Shown: positions 1 through 10,479, numbered from the stretch's first letter. The stretch is DNA of 57,335 nt from Enterobacterales bacterium (GCA_003864575.1 BHES01000008.1:1-57335), one strand, 5' to 3'. Translations and numbers: made by a program. Notes: generated by a model from the letters alone, not told the origin.

Positions 1-2
1 AT

Positions 3-158
3 GAGGAGGTAAGAAACAACCGTTACTTCGCTTCAGCAAAGCAGTTCCGGGAGGAGATAAGACGATTTTTTAGTGAAATATTACCGGGACTTTCTGGTGC
101 GTTGCCACGCCGAATTAATGACAACTTCCAGATGCTGAAAAATGCATCTTCAAGTTAA
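3..158 (+). CDS. IS630-family transposase, C-terminal end only (cut by window edge)
   Basis: An open frame enters from the left edge and ends at a TAA. Its last residues include RFFSEILPGL and RRINDNFQMLK, a pattern I recognise from the extreme C-terminus of IS630-type DDE transposases. The catalytic core would lie outside the window, so it cannot be judged whether the element is intact. No convincing terminal inverted repeat or TA target duplication could be fixed in the roughly 150 bases that follow, and no gene is seen in them. In E. coli the position downstream of rpoD is held by mug, so this looks like a local insertion. The family call rests on the motif alone. Confidence 0.6.
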   Translation, partial: EEVRNNRYFASAKQFREEIRRFFSEILPGLSGALPRRINDNFQMLKNASSS

Positions 159-301
159 CTGTGTATATACGGTATTACCGGTGTCAGCCATGGTCTCATT
201 CCATTACCGAGTGATTCAAAATGGGTTGCCGTCGATTTGGAAAGATAGTGAGAGGCAGTCATTAGGAAGAGTTGGAAGTTAAGGAGTCAGTAAAGTGTTA
301 A

Positions 302-334
302 TAAAAAAATAACCCCGGTATCGCTACCGGGGTT
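302..334 (-). terminator. Rho-independent terminator of rpoD
   Basis: A perfect 10-bp stem (AACCCCGGTA with its complement) and a 4-base loop lies just past the rpoD stop. On the minus strand it is followed by a run of seven Ts. Confidence 0.9.
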
Positions 335-363
335 ATTCATTTTTACGTCACACTCGTTAACGA

Positions 364-2202
364 CTAGTCGTCAAGGAAGCTGCGCAGTACTTCAGAGCGG
401 CTTGGGTGGCGCAGTTTGCGCAGGGCCTTCGCTTCGATCTGACGGATACGTTCGCGGGTAACGTCGAACTGTTTGCCCACTTCTTCCAGCGTGTGGTCGG
501 TATTCATGTCGATACCGAAACGCATACGTAGTACTTTCGCTTCACGTGCAGTCAGACCGGCCAGAACGTCGTGCGTTGCAGAACGAAGGCTTTCTGAAGT
601 GGCAGAATCCAGTGGCAGTTCGAGGGTAGTATCCTCGATGAAATCACCCAGATGCGAATCTTCATCATCGCCAATTGGCGTTTCCATGGAGATAGGTTCT
701 TTGGCAATTTTCAGCACTTTGCGGATTTTGTCTTCCGGCATCAGCATACGTTCAGCCAACTCTTCCGGCGTCGGCTCGCGGCCCATCTCTTGCAGCATCT
801 GGCGAGAAATACGGTTGAGTTTGTTGATAGTCTCAATCATATGCACCGGAATACGGATGGTACGCGCCTGGTCGGCGATGGAGCGGGTGATAGCCTGACG
901 GATCCACCAGGTCGCATAAGTTGAGAACTTATAACCACGGCGATATTCAAACTTATCAACGGCTTTCATCAGGCCGATGTTACCTTCCTGGATCAGGTCG
1001 AGGAACTGCAAACCACGGTTGGTGTATTTCTTCGCGATAGAAATAACCAGACGTAAGTTTGCTTCAACCATCTCTTTCTTGGCGCGACGTGCCTTGGCTT
1101 CACCAATCGACATGCGACGGTTAATGTCTTTGACCTGCTCGATGGTCAGGCCGGTCTCTTCTTCAATCTGACGCAGTTTCATCAGGCCGCGTTGTACGTC
1201 GTCAGTGACGTCTTTCAGCTTCTCGGACCATGGTTTACCCATTGCCAGAGCTGCATCAAACCAGGTTTGGCTGGTTTCGTTACTGGAGAACAGAGTGACG
1301 AAGTTTTTCTTCGGCATTTTGCACTGTTCAACGCACAGCTTCATGATCAAACGTTCCTGAGTACGGACGCGGTCCATCATGGAACGCATGCTGTTAACCA
1401 GGAAGTCGAACTGTTTTGGCACTAAACGGAACTGCTTGAAGACGTCAGACAGCTTCAGAATTTCTTCTGCGGCGCTCTTGTGGCTGCGGCCATTTTTCTT
1501 GATGACGGCACGAGTCGCTTCATGCTGTTCACGCAAATCCGTGAACTTCTGGCGCGCCAGTTCCGGGTCGATGCTGTTGTCGTCTTCAGCATCGTCGTCT
1601 TCATCTTCGTCATCGTCGTTGTCGTTCTGCTCTTCGGTGGTCAGTTCAGAACCCACGTGAGTAGCCGTTGGCGCGATTTCTTCTTCTGCATTCGGATCAA
1701 CAAAACCAGTGATCAGATCAGAAAGACGTGCTTCGCCCGCTTCGACACGATCGTACTGCTCGAGCAGATAAGTAATTGCTTCAGGGTATTCGGCAACGGA
1801 ACACTGAACCTGGTTGATACCATCTTCGATACGTTTGGCGATGTCGATTTCGCCTTCACGGGTCAGAAGTTCAACGGTACCCATTTCACGCATGTACATG
1901 CGAACCGGGTCAGTGGTGCGTCCGATTTCAGATTCAACGCTGGACAGTACCTGCGCGGCAGCTTCTGCTGCATCTTCGTCGGTATCCGGGCGGTTTTCGG
2001 CCAGCATTAAGTCATCGGCGTCAGGAGCTTCTTCAAGAACCTGAATGCCCATGTCATTAATCATCTGGATGATGTCTTCGATCTGGTCGGAGTCGACGAT
2101 ATCTTCCGGCAGATGGTCATTGACCTCAGCAAAGGTCAGATAGCCTTGCTCCTTACCACGGGTGACAAGTAGCTTAAGCTGTGACTGCGGGTTTTGCTCC
2201 AT
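364..2202 (-). CDS. rpoD: RNA polymerase primary sigma factor sigma-70
   Basis: This is the housekeeping sigma factor, which directs RNA polymerase to -10/-35 promoters. The 612-residue product matches the E. coli length. It has region 1.1 at the N-terminus ([13 protein letters not shown]), an acidic non-conserved region rich in Asp and Glu near residue 200, region 2 ([17 protein letters not shown], then [11 protein letters not shown] for -10 recognition), region 3, and region 4 with the helix-turn-helix [20 protein letters not shown] near the C-terminus. The frame is open 20 codons further upstream, but the start at MEQNPQ agrees with all close relatives. It is the last gene of the rpsU-dnaG-rpoD operon, 191 bp after dnaG. 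Confidence 0.98.
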   Translation of the reverse strand: MEQNPQSQLKLLVTRGKEQGYLTFAEVNDHLPEDIVDSDQIEDIIQMINDMGIQVLEEAPDADDLMLAENRPDTDEDAAEAAAQVLSSVESEIGRTTDPVRMYMREMGTVELLTREGEIDIAKRIEDGINQVQCSVAEYPEAITYLLEQYDRVEAGEARLSDLITGFVDPNAEEEIAPTATHVGSELTTEEQNDNDDDEDEDDDAEDDNSIDPELARQKFTDLREQHEATRAVIKKNGRSHKSAAEEILKLSDVFKQFRLVPKQFDFLVNSMRSMMDRVRTQERLIMKLCVEQCKMPKKNFVTLFSSNETSQTWFDAALAMGKPWSEKLKDVTDDVQRGLMKLRQIEEETGLTIEQVKDINRRMSIGEAKARRAKKEMVEANLRLVISIAKKYTNRGLQFLDLIQEGNIGLMKAVDKFEYRRGYKFSTYATWWIRQAITRSIADQARTIRIPVHMIETINKLNRISRQMLQEMGREPTPEELAERMLMPEDKIRKVLKIAKEPISMETPIGDDEDSHLGDFIEDTTLELPLDSATSESLRSATHDVLAGLTAREAKVLRMRFGIDMNTDHTLEEVGKQFDVTRERIRQIEAKALRKLRHPSRSEVLRSFLDD

Positions 2203-2393
2203 AAGACGGTATCCACACTTCAGAGTATTTGGGTTGGTGTTGGTCAGCGAAACCGCCAACAATAACGTTTACCCGTTAGGGTAGTTGGGGCGTTTACTTG
2301 TTGCCGCGGCCCACAAGGGCGGCATAGTGCGGGACAGCATCCCACTTTTTATCGGCACTTAAGCCGTTTATCTTCTTGCCTACACGTTCAGGC

Positions 2394-4142
2394 TTAATTT
2401 TTTTTCGCTAAAACCTGATTCAACGAACTGACCTCGGTACGTTCTTCCGGGCTGAGTCCATGCGTTCGGGCTTTAGCGATTAATATTTCGAGCCGTTGCT
2501 CCAGAATCGAGTCATACAGGCTGGCAAGCGTGGCACGAAACTCTTCTTCGACCATATCCTCAACGATCATATGGTTCCATGTCGCAAGAGTTTCAAGCTG
2601 TTGGTAGAACTTATTGTCGCGGTACAACTCAAGCAACTGGCCCGTGGTTAGCCCTGGCTGAGCTAAGCAAGTGGTTACCAACTCAGTAAAGAGATCCAGT
2701 CCAGGCTGTTTCGCTTGTTCCAATCCCTGGAGCGAGGGTATAAGTGTAGCCAGTTGTGGATTTTGTACCAGTAACCCTATAAGTATACGCATGGTTGTGC
2801 GTTTTAGCTGGGGCGCCTGATAGGTATTCCCACTGTCAGCTTGCTTTGGCATCAGCTTTTCAAGCTGATTGTCATCAAGAATGCCCAGCTTATTGCCCAA
2901 CTGCTGCCGCAGGTACATCCGCAGCGTCTCTCCCGGCACCTGGCGAATTAAAGGCAGTGCCAGCATGCTCAATTTTGTGCGCCCGTCGGGACTGCTTAAA
3001 TCGACCTGTGGCATCAGTGAATCGAACAGGAAGGTTGAAAGCGGCAGCGCCTGCTCCATCCGTTGTTCGAACGCTGCTTTACCTTCTTTGCGTACCAGCG
3101 TGTCAGGATCTTCGCCATCGGGTAAAAACATAAATCGTAACTGACGGCCATCGTTCAGATACGGCAGGGCCGTTTCCAGTGCGCGCCAGGCCGCTTCGCG
3201 ACCGGCTCTGTCGCCGTCATAGCAACACACCACGTTATCGGTGGCGCGGAACATCAACTGAATGTGGTCGGCAGTGGTCGAGGTGCCCAGTGAGGCAACG
3301 GCATAATCGATGCCAAATTGCGCCAGTGCGACTACGTCCATATACCCTTCGACAACTAATAACCGCAAAGGTGTCGGATGTTTCAGTTGAGCTTCATAAA
3401 GACCATATAGCTGGCGGCCTTTATGGAAAATCTCCGTTTCCGGCGAGTTCAGGTATTTCGGCGTGCCATCACCTAAAACCCTGCCACCAAAGGCAATTAC
3501 GCGGCCACGTTTGTCGCGGATCGGGAACATAACCCGCTCGCGGAAACGATCATAGCTGCGTCCGTTGTCATTGGTGACCAACATACCGGCGTCAATTAAT
3601 GAGGCTTTGTCATCCGCATTTTTGCCAAAACGCTTGAGTGCGTTGTCCCAGCCCGGAGGGGCGAAACCGATGGCAAAATGGGTGATGACATCTTCACTTA
3701 AGCCACGCTGAGAAAGATATTCTCTGGCAGGTGCACCGGCGGGTTGTTTAAGTGATTGTTGATAGAAGGCGGCAAGCGGCTCCATCAACTGGTAGAGGCT
3801 TTGACGCTGATGGCGCTCCATCTGACTTGGACCCGTGCCTGCTTCGTACGGCACTTCCAAACCCTGCATTGTCGCCAATTCCTCGATACTTTCGACAAAT
3901 TCGAGTCTGTCGTAGTTCATCAGGAAGTCGACGGCATTGCCGTGCGCTCCACAGCCGAAACAGTGATAAAATTGCTTATCGCTGTTTACGGTAAATGAGG
4001 GTGTTTTCTCATGGTGGAAAGGGCAACACGCGTGATAATTCTTGCCTTGTTTCTTCAGCTTTACACGAGCATCGATAAGATCCACGATGTCGACTCGAGC
4101 CAGCAAGTCATTGATAAATACGCGCGGAATTCTCCCAGCCAT
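2394..4142 (-). CDS. dnaG: DNA primase
   Basis: The enzyme makes RNA primers for replication at the fork together with DnaB helicase. The 582-residue product has the N-terminal CHC2 zinc motif (Cys40, His43, then the CFGC cysteines). The TOPRIM catalytic core follows, with the invariant Glu in VVEGYMDV and acidic residues in YDGDRAG. The C-terminal third is the DnaB-interaction domain. The start is set at MAGRIPRVF, preceded by an AAGGGG ribosome-binding site; the 25 upstream in-frame codons are not conserved. It lies between rpsU and rpoD, the classic macromolecular-synthesis operon in which transcript levels are set by an internal terminator. Confidence 0.97.
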   Translation of the reverse strand: MAGRIPRVFINDLLARVDIVDLIDARVKLKKQGKNYHACCPFHHEKTPSFTVNSDKQFYHCFGCGAHGNAVDFLMNYDRLEFVESIEELATMQGLEVPYEAGTGPSQMERHQRQSLYQLMEPLAAFYQQSLKQPAGAPAREYLSQRGLSEDVITHFAIGFAPPGWDNALKRFGKNADDKASLIDAGMLVTNDNGRSYDRFRERVMFPIRDKRGRVIAFGGRVLGDGTPKYLNSPETEIFHKGRQLYGLYEAQLKHPTPLRLLVVEGYMDVVALAQFGIDYAVASLGTSTTADHIQLMFRATDNVVCCYDGDRAGREAAWRALETALPYLNDGRQLRFMFLPDGEDPDTLVRKEGKAAFEQRMEQALPLSTFLFDSLMPQVDLSSPDGRTKLSMLALPLIRQVPGETLRMYLRQQLGNKLGILDDNQLEKLMPKQADSGNTYQAPQLKRTTMRILIGLLVQNPQLATLIPSLQGLEQAKQPGLDLFTELVTTCLAQPGLTTGQLLELYRDNKFYQQLETLATWNHMIVEDMVEEEFRATLASLYDSILEQRLEILIAKARTHGLSPEERTEVSSLNQVLAKKN

Positions 4143-4231
4143 AAGCCCCTTACTCACTAGCCTATAAACGAGAACAAGCCGCGCATTCCTTTCGGAAAGC
4201 ACGGCATGCGTATGCAACTACTCATCGATTT

Positions 4232-4259
4232 GTGTGTTTTTGCGTGAGCAAAAACACAC
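4232..4259 (-). terminator. rpsU-dnaG intercistronic terminator/attenuator hairpin
   Basis: A perfect 12-bp stem (arm GTGTGTTTTTGC) with a 4-base loop sits between rpsU and dnaG. No long T-run follows, so it is likely a partial terminator. This matches the known E. coli arrangement, where the same gap holds an attenuating terminator that makes rpsU mRNA more abundant than dnaG-rpoD mRNA. Confidence 0.65.
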
Positions 4260-4279
4260 TGTGGGGTTGCCCCCGGAGA

Positions 4280-4630
<351 letters not shown>

Positions 4631-4806
4631 CTATTCCAAAAGTGCGCTCGCTTTTGCGTCGGCCGGCGATTATATACCAATCAACTTAAATTGCTCGACA
4701 TTAATTGGCGAAGACGCAGGATTTACTTAGCAGAAGCAGCGTCGTGCGGGCGTTGTATGGTAAACTGCGCGCCGCAAGTTAGCGTGAAAACAAGATGGGA
4801 AAGGTG

Positions 4807-5820
4807 ATGCGAGTACTGGGTATAGAAACGTCCTGCGATGAAACCGGAATTGCAGTCTATGACAGCGAAGCCGGTTTGTTAGCCAACCAACTGTATAGTC
4901 AGGTAAAACTGCATGCAGATTACGGCGGCGTCGTGCCTGAACTGGCATCACGCGACCACGTGCGCAAAACCATTCCTCTGATCCAGGCGGCGTTGAAAGA
5001 GGCCGGTCTGACCGCTCAGGACATCAACGGTGTGGCCTATACTGCTGGCCCAGGTTTAGTCGGCGCGCTGCTGGTCGGCGCGACCATTGGCCGTTCACTG
5101 GCGTTTGCCTGGGGTGTGCCAGCCGTGCCGGTGCATCACATGGAAGGTCACCTGTTGGCCCCGATGCTGGAAGATAGCCCCCCTGATTTTCCTTTCGTTG
5201 CGCTGCTGGTCTCTGGCGGCCACACGCAGTTAATCAGTGTGACCGGGATCGGCCAGTATGAACTGCTGGGTGAATCGGTGGATGACGCTGCAGGCGAAGC
5301 CTTCGACAAGACCGCAAAATTGTTGGGTCTGGACTACCCCGGTGGCCCGATGCTGTCGAAAATGGCGCAGCAGGGAACGGCGGGGCGCTTTACGTTCCCG
5401 CGGCCGATGACCGATCGTCCGGGTTTGGACTTCAGTTTCTCTGGCCTGAAAACCTTCGCGGCTAATACCGTTCGCGCCAATGACAGCGATCCGCAAACTC
5501 ATGCGGATATCGCCCGTGCATTTGAAGATGCCGTCGTGGATACGCTGGCGATCAAGTGTAAACGTGCGCTGGATCACACCGGCTTTAAGCGTCTGGTGAT
5601 GGCCGGTGGCGTCAGCGCGAACCGCACCCTGCGGGCAAAACTTGCCGAGATGATGCAAAAACGCGGCGGCGCCGTGTTTTATGCCCGTCCTGAGTTTTGT
5701 ACCGATAATGGCGCGATGATTGCCTATGCGGGAATGGTGCGGTTAGGCAGCAGCCAGAATACGGATTTAAGTATTTCGGTGCGCCCGCGATGGCCTTTGT
5801 CTGAGCTTCCGCCAGTCTGA
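4807..5820 (+). CDS. tsaD: tRNA N6-adenosine threonylcarbamoyltransferase
   Basis: TsaD transfers the threonylcarbamoyl group to A37 of ANN-reading tRNAs, working in the TsaBDE complex. The 337-residue product carries the ASKHA-fold signatures: the N-terminal [10 protein letters not shown], the metal-binding HHMEGH (His111, His115) and the LLVSGGHTQ loop. A GTDNGAM-like motif ([12 protein letters not shown]) lies near the C-terminus. The start is placed at MRVLGIETS, which follows GGGAAGG closely; an ATG four codons upstream has no ribosome-binding site. It is transcribed divergently from rpsU, as in E. coli. Confidence 0.97.
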   Translation: MRVLGIETSCDETGIAVYDSEAGLLANQLYSQVKLHADYGGVVPELASRDHVRKTIPLIQAALKEAGLTAQDINGVAYTAGPGLVGALLVGATIGRSLAFAWGVPAVPVHHMEGHLLAPMLEDSPPDFPFVALLVSGGHTQLISVTGIGQYELLGESVDDAAGEAFDKTAKLLGLDYPGGPMLSKMAQQGTAGRFTFPRPMTDRPGLDFSFSGLKTFAANTVRANDSDPQTHADIARAFEDAVVDTLAIKCKRALDHTGFKRLVMAGGVSANRTLRAKLAEMMQKRGGAVFYARPEFCTDNGAMIAYAGMVRLGSSQNTDLSISVRPRWPLSELPPV

Positions 5821-5851
5821 AGGGGGCAATATTGCCGAACAGTGGCTGAAT

Positions 5852-5887
5852 AAAAAAAAACGACCTGCAATGAGGTCGTTTTTTTAT
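5852..5887. terminator. Bidirectional terminator between tsaD and plsY
   Basis: An 8-bp stem (AACGACCT with its complement) is flanked by nine As on the left and seven or more Ts on the right. It can therefore end both tsaD (plus) and plsY (minus). Confidence 0.88.
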
Positions 5888-5902
5888 GTCTATGATCCGA
5901 CG

Positions 5903-6556
5903 TTATTTTTCGCTTTCATTTCGCTTTTCGGCAGCTAACGCTGCTTTTTTCGCGGCACGTTTCTCTTTCCACTTATCCCAGATTTTCGTTTCCTGCCGAC
6001 GCCACAAACGCTGAATGTTGTCGTGATGACGCAGTAAAATTAGGCATGAAAGCATGGCCACTGGGAAAGTAAACTGAGGTCTGAACCACCAGACATAAAA
6101 GGGGGCAATCAGTGCACTGACAATCGCTCCCAACGACGAATAGCCGCTCAGCAACACCGTCAGCAGCCATGTCCCGGTCATCAGACCGGTCAGGTCCCAA
6201 CCGATAGGTGCGATGGCACCAAACGCCGTAGCCACCCCTTTCCCGCCTTTAAAGCGGAAAAATACCGGGTAGATGTGCCCAAGGCAGGCCGCAATCGCGG
6301 TCAGACCAAGATAAATCGGCGGAACGTTCAGGATGTAGGCCAGCCATACAGGCAACATGCCCTTAAGTACATCGAAAATCAGTACCGTTGCGGCCGCAGT
6401 ACGACCGCCAATCCGCAGAACGTTGGTTGCACCGGGGTTGCCGGAGCCTTGCGTTCGGGGATCGGGTAATCCGGCTACCCGGCAGACCAGAATTGCACTG
6501 GAAATCGAGCCGCAAAGGTAGGCGAAAATAATCATGCCAAGCGCGGTAGCACTCAT
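5903..6556 (-). CDS. plsY: Glycerol-3-phosphate acyltransferase (acyl-phosphate dependent)
   Basis: This inner-membrane enzyme acylates glycerol-3-phosphate using acyl-phosphate, the first step of phospholipid synthesis. The 217-residue protein has several hydrophobic segments. The family motifs are present: [12 protein letters not shown] early on and [17 protein letters not shown] in the middle. The C-terminal tail is highly charged ([20 protein letters not shown]) and cytoplasmic in this family. The start is set at MSATALGM; 30 codons of upstream open frame are not conserved. It is divergent from folB, as in E. coli. Confidence 0.95.
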   Translation of the reverse strand: MSATALGMIIFAYLCGSISSAILVCRVAGLPDPRTQGSGNPGATNVLRIGGRTAAATVLIFDVLKGMLPVWLAYILNVPPIYLGLTAIAACLGHIYPVFFRFKGGKGVATAFGAIAPIGWDLTGLMTGTWLLTVLLSGYSSLGAIVSALIAPFYVWWFRPQFTFPVAMLSCLILLRHHDNIQRLWRRQETKIWDKWKEKRAAKKAALAAEKRNESEK

Positions 6557-6663
6557 AATGTAGTTCCGTCTAATAAGGGTCGTTTTAATCGCAACATCTA
6601 TGGATAATACGCATTTTCCGCCGGAAGTGGTATCCGGCAGACCCAAAAACAGAGAAACGCGTG

Positions 6664-7020
6664 ATGGATATCGTATTTATTGAGCAACTAAATGTAATCA
6701 CTACCATTGGCGCTTATGAGTGGGAACAGACCATTCAGCAGAAGCTGGTGTTCGATATCGAAATGGCGTGGGATAACCGGCAGGCGGCTGCCAGTGACGA
6801 TGTGAACGACTGTTTGAGCTATGCTGATGTCAGTGACGCGGTTATCCAGCACGTGTCATCGCAGAATTTTGCGCTGGTTGAGCGCGTGGCCGAAGAAGTG
6901 GCGACCCTGTTGCTGGCGCGGTTTAACTCCCCGTGGATACGCATCAAGCTGAGTAAGCCGGGTGCCGTTGCGCAGGCATCTAACGTCGGCGTGATCATTG
7001 AGCGTGGCGTGCGCGGCTGA
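6664..7020 (+). CDS. folB: Dihydroneopterin aldolase
   Basis: FolB cleaves (and epimerises) 7,8-dihydroneopterin in folate synthesis. The 118-residue product begins MDIVFIEQL. It has the conserved [10 protein letters not shown] segment, [17 protein letters not shown] and the C-terminal [10 protein letters not shown] with the family's conserved lysine. A GTG immediately before the ATG would add one residue; the ATG agrees with relatives. The ribosome-binding site is weak. The protein ends a few residues sooner than the E. coli one (122 residues). Confidence 0.95.
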   Translation: MDIVFIEQLNVITTIGAYEWEQTIQQKLVFDIEMAWDNRQAAASDDVNDCLSYADVSDAVIQHVSSQNFALVERVAEEVATLLLARFNSPWIRIKLSKPGAVAQASNVGVIIERGVRG

Positions 7021-7025
7021 TTACG

Positions 7026-7065
7026 GTTTCTGAAAAATGCGGATTTAAATGTAAATTTCAGAAAC
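7026..7065. repeat. 10-bp inverted repeat downstream of folB
   Basis: The arms GTTTCTGAAA and TTTCAGAAAC are perfect complements separated by 20 AT-rich bases. They start six bases after the folB stop codon. There is no T-run, so it is not a typical terminator. It could be an mRNA-stabilising hairpin or a protein-binding site. Confidence 0.5.
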
Positions 7066-7132
7066 TGATTGTACGAATGTTTGTCATAAAAAAACGTTAT
7101 AACAGCATGCTCATCATGAGCGATGCCGTTTT

Positions 7133-7160
7133 AGCGGCACCTGCGGGATGCCGCTTTTTT
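7133..7160 (+). terminator. Terminator after folB
   Basis: A 7-bp stem (AGCGGCA/TGCCGCT) with a 9-base loop is followed by six Ts. It lies about 110 bases past folB and 70 before uppP. Confidence 0.8.
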
Positions 7161-7230
7161 ATTGTCTGAATTTGTTCCTGCTGTCGGGCAACGCGGACAG
7201 TTTTCACTTCTTATGCATTGAGGCATTTAA

Positions 7231-8058
7231 ATGGTAGTTGAAAGCCATTCTTTACTGGTTGCCGTCATTTTGGGTGTGGTCGAAGGGTTGACCGAATTTT
7301 TACCGGTGTCATCCACCGGACACATGATCATCGTCGGTAATTTGCTGGGCTTCACCGGCGATACCGCGAAGTCTTTTGAAGTCATTATCCAGTTGGGCTC
7401 TATCCTGGCTGTGGTGGTGATGTTCTGGCGCAGATTGTTTGGCATGATTGGACTGCATTTTGGTAAGCCGCCGGTGCATGAAGGCACCGGAACTCGCCGC
7501 CTGAACCTTATCCATATTTTGCTCGGGATGCTGCCCGCCACTGTACTGGGACTGCTTTTCCATTCCCAAATCAAAATGCTGTTTGAGCCTAAAAATGTCA
7601 TGTACGCGCTGATCGTCGGTGGTATCTGGCTTATCGCCGCCGAATGGCTGAAACCGAAAAAGCCCCGCGCCGAAGGCGTAGATGATATGACTTACTTCCA
7701 GGCATTCATGATCGGCGTGTGCCAGTGTCTGGCGTTGTGGCCCGGTTTCTCCCGCTCAGGGGCGACAATCGGTGGAGGAATGTTGCTGGGTGTCAGCCGT
7801 TTTGCTGCGTCGGAGTTCTCTTTCCTGCTGGCGGTGCCGATGATGCTGGGGGCGACTGTGCTGGATCTCTATAAGAGCTACAGTTTCCTTTCTCTGGCCG
7901 ATTTGCCGATGTTCGCCGCCGGTTTTGTGACGGCGTTTATCGTGGCGCTCTTTGCTATCAAAGCGTTTCTGAGTGTGATTAAACGTATTTCGTTTATTCC
8001 TTTTGCCATTTACCGCTTTATTGTGGCGATTGCCGTATACATCGTATTTATCGCCTAA
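7231..8058 (+). CDS. uppP: Undecaprenyl-diphosphate phosphatase (BacA/UppP)
   Basis: This multi-pass inner-membrane enzyme dephosphorylates undecaprenyl diphosphate to recycle the lipid carrier for peptidoglycan and other envelope polymers. It is linked to bacitracin resistance. The 275-residue product has the two active-site motifs: [14 protein letters not shown] (Glu18, Glu22, His31) and [13 protein letters not shown] with its catalytic Arg. About eight hydrophobic segments are visible. The ATG start is preceded by TGAGG. It follows folB, as in E. coli. Confidence 0.97.
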   Translation: MVVESHSLLVAVILGVVEGLTEFLPVSSTGHMIIVGNLLGFTGDTAKSFEVIIQLGSILAVVVMFWRRLFGMIGLHFGKPPVHEGTGTRRLNLIHILLGMLPATVLGLLFHSQIKMLFEPKNVMYALIVGGIWLIAAEWLKPKKPRAEGVDDMTYFQAFMIGVCQCLALWPGFSRSGATIGGGMLLGVSRFAASEFSFLLAVPMMLGATVLDLYKSYSFLSLADLPMFAAGFVTAFIVALFAIKAFLSVIKRISFIPFAIYRFIVAIAVYIVFIA

Positions 8059-8061
8059 TCC

Positions 8062-8180
8062 CCGCCATCCTTCGAGCTGTCTCTGCGTTGGCTGCCTTCA
8101 GTCACCCCGGTCACTTACTTCAGTAAGCTCCCGGGGATTCATTCTGTTGCCGTCTTGATACAACTCGAATGATTTAGGGG
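8062..8180. repeat. Dispersed palindromic intergenic repeat (MITE-like)
   Basis: An imperfect palindrome of about 100 bp fills the gap between the convergent uppP and cca genes. The outer arms are TTCGAGCTGT (8071) and ACAACTCGAA (ending 8169). The centre is CTTAC-TTCA-GTAAG, flanked by CCCCGG/CCGGGG blocks. I recall similar elements scattered between genes in Yersinia- and Serratia-like genomes, but this is from memory and was not checked. No ORF lies within it. Confidence 0.65.
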
Positions 8181-8208
8181 ATACACGGGTATATTCTGTC
8201 TGTCCGAC

Positions 8209-9444
8209 TTACTGTTCAAATTCTTGGGTTTTCTTCCATTCGCTAATCGCCTGTATCCGGCGCTTTTTCAGCTCATCGCGGATTGCCGTGCCTTGTAAAC
8301 CTGACTCCACCACTTCTTTGACAGAGATTGTTTGCGCCGCGGCATAGGCTTCACGCAGGTAATCACCTTGCGGATAAGGGTTTTGCTCAAAACCGGTGCG
8401 GCCACGGGCATCGGCTTCGCTGGTCAGAATCATCTGCTCCAGACGTTGCGGTTTACGCCAGACGTCGATGGTGTCGAACAGTTTCAGAATAGTTTCCGGA
8501 CGCAGCTTATTTACTGTGTGAATCAAGTCATGGAACTCGGCCACCAGTTTCGCCAGTTCGCGGATATGGGTTGGCACTTTTAAGCGCTGGCACACATTTT
8601 CAACCAGCTTAACGCCTGCCGGACCGTGGCCGTGATGATGCGGCCAGTATTCAGGTTTGGTCAGCCCTTTGCCGAGATCATGACACAGGGCCGAGAAGCG
8701 TACATCGACGTCAGGCGTCAGTTCCGCCGCCATTTTCAGCGTCATCAATGTATGGATGCCGGTGTCGATTTCCGGATGCCATTTCTCCGGTGCGGGAACG
8801 CCAAACAGGGCATCAAGTTCTGGGAACAGCACCTTCAGCGCGCCGCAGTCTCGCAAAACCTGGAAATAAACCTGAGGATCCTGCGTCTGTAAGGCTTTTT
8901 CCGTTTCTTTCCACACACGTTCCGGCGTTAGTGCTTCGAGCTCACCGCTGTCGGCCATTTGCTGCATCAGTTGCTGCGTTTCCCCGGCGACGTGAAAGCC
9001 GAGATGCGCAAAGCGTGCAGCGAAGCGGGCGACGCGTAAGACACGCAGCGGGTCCTCACCAAATGCATCTGAGACGTGGCGCAGAACGCGCTGTTTGATA
9101 TCCCGCTGCCCGTGGTAAGGGTCGAACAGTTCGCCCTCAGCACTTTTAGCAATGGCGTTAATGGTCAAGTCACGGCGCATCAAATCTTGTTCGAGGGTGA
9201 CGTCCGGTGCGGCATAGCAGGTAAAACCGTTGTAACCGGCCCCGGATTTACGCTCGGTTCGCGCCAGCGCGTATTCATCGCGGCTGACCGGGTGCAGAAA
9301 GACCGGAAAATCTTTGCCGACCTGCTGATATCCCTGCGCCAACATATATTCAGGGGTTGCGCCCACGACGACCCAGTCATGTTCGGTCACCGGCAGATTT
9401 AACAAACTGTCTCGGACTGCGCCGCCGACCAGGTAGATCTTCAT
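8209..9444 (-). CDS. cca: CCA-adding tRNA nucleotidyltransferase
   Basis: The enzyme builds and repairs the 3' CCA end of tRNAs. The 411-residue product has the class II nucleotidyltransferase head ([12 protein letters not shown]), then the metal-binding acidic pair in TEHDWVVVG, where the first position is Glu21 rather than Asp; Asp23 is present. It has the base-selecting EDPLRVLR helix. An HD phosphohydrolase domain follows (ALCHDLGKG, His-Asp), typical of gammaproteobacterial Cca and giving phosphatase and phosphodiesterase activity. The start at MKIYLV has an AGGAG ribosome-binding site; ten upstream codons are non-conserved. Convergent with uppP. Confidence 0.97.
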   Translation of the reverse strand: MKIYLVGGAVRDSLLNLPVTEHDWVVVGATPEYMLAQGYQQVGKDFPVFLHPVSRDEYALARTERKSGAGYNGFTCYAAPDVTLEQDLMRRDLTINAIAKSAEGELFDPYHGQRDIKQRVLRHVSDAFGEDPLRVLRVARFAARFAHLGFHVAGETQQLMQQMADSGELEALTPERVWKETEKALQTQDPQVYFQVLRDCGALKVLFPELDALFGVPAPEKWHPEIDTGIHTLMTLKMAAELTPDVDVRFSALCHDLGKGLTKPEYWPHHHGHGPAGVKLVENVCQRLKVPTHIRELAKLVAEFHDLIHTVNKLRPETILKLFDTIDVWRKPQRLEQMILTSEADARGRTGFEQNPYPQGDYLREAYAAAQTISVKEVVESGLQGTAIRDELKKRRIQAISEWKKTQEFEQ

Positions 9445-9565
9445 GGTATGGCTCCTGGATAAGAAGAAAATCAAAGCAATATTGCCTGAAAGGGGCGCGA
9501 AAAGGCCGCCAATCCGTTCATCATAGCAAAATGCGGGGACGCAATCTTCGGCTAACAGAAACGCA

Positions 9566-9587
9566 AAAAGGCACCGGAGTGCCTTTT
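9566..9587 (-). terminator. Terminator of ygiM
   Basis: A 9-bp stem (AAAAGGCAC with its complement) with a 4-base loop follows the ygiM stop. On the minus strand it is followed by a short T-run. Confidence 0.6.
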
Positions 9588-9622
9588 AAAATGCGTAGTA
9601 CCTGAAGCAATAGCGTTAAGGC

Positions 9623-10243
9623 TTAGCTCATCCAGCGATCGTTCTTCTTACGACGCGGGACCAGGTGCGGCAGGATAAGTCCAAGCAGGAGACCGACACC
9701 CGCGACGCCACCACCGTACATAAACCATTGTAAAATAATGGTGCGTTGCTTGTCGTCCAACTGAACATTAACTGCGCTGACTTTCTTCTGCGCGACGATC
9801 AGCTGATTTTTCAGATCCTGATTTTCTTTCTTCAGACCATTAATAATACCGTCGCTGGAGGCTACTTTTTGCTGCATTTCGGCAGTGCGCTGGTTCCAGC
9901 TGGAGTCGATATTAGTTAACTTATCCGTCAGCGTTTTGACCTGCTGCTCCAGATCAGGAACGCGGGTACGGAGACTGGGAATATTGCTCAACTGGTCAAG
10001 CGGGATCCAGGCTGTTTTGCCTTTTGAGTCAACGATTTCACCATATTTGGTGCTGTCGTTAACGCTTCGCAGGGTGACCTGCTCACCGGCGTTCAGCGTG
10101 CCTACGATACGATATTGATTACCCGGACCGCTGTGGATATAGGTGATCAGATCGTCGGAAATGTAGCGCTTTTCATCAGCGTGAGCGCCCCAAGTGATGC
10201 TTAAGGTAAGCAAAGCGAGACCAATTAGGCGTAATTTCTGCAT
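9623..10243 (-). CDS. ygiM: SH3-domain membrane protein YgiM
   Basis: An envelope protein of unresolved function. The 206-residue product starts with a signal peptide (MQKLRLIGLALLTLSITWGAHA). A bacterial SH3 domain covers about residues 25-90 (YISDDLITYIHSGPG and GEQVTLRS). A coiled coil follows at about 95-165, then a C-terminal transmembrane helix (FMYGGGVAGVGLLLGLILPHL) with a basic tail (PRRKKNDRW). This layout of periplasmic SH3, coiled coil and C-terminal anchor is that of the TIGR04211 family. It lies divergent from ygiF, as in E. coli. The ribosome-binding site is weak. Confidence 0.92.
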   Translation of the reverse strand: MQKLRLIGLALLTLSITWGAHADEKRYISDDLITYIHSGPGNQYRIVGTLNAGEQVTLRSVNDSTKYGEIVDSKGKTAWIPLDQLSNIPSLRTRVPDLEQQVKTLTDKLTNIDSSWNQRTAEMQQKVASSDGIINGLKKENQDLKNQLIVAQKKVSAVNVQLDDKQRTIILQWFMYGGGVAGVGLLLGLILPHLVPRRKKNDRWMS

Positions 10244-10479
10244 TTTTTCATCGTTTCTTAGTGAATTTATGGAACGCGATGTGTGAACCGACGTTATGAG
10301 CGGTTGATACTAAGGGCAACAGTTTGACGACGCAATGCATAAACAGGAATGGGAACTATCTTACTATCCCTTGATATGCGGCTTGCGCCCGGACCCTGTG
10401 TTAGAATTCGGTCTATCGATAACTCCTTTTGTCGGCTATATAACAGCCTTTTGACATCCAGAACCGGTGTGAAACCACT

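Noticed and set aside
1379-2044. Long open frames on the plus strand across rpoD
   Set aside because: They lie wholly inside rpoD, have compositions explained by its acidic codons, and have no ribosome-binding site or recognisable domain.
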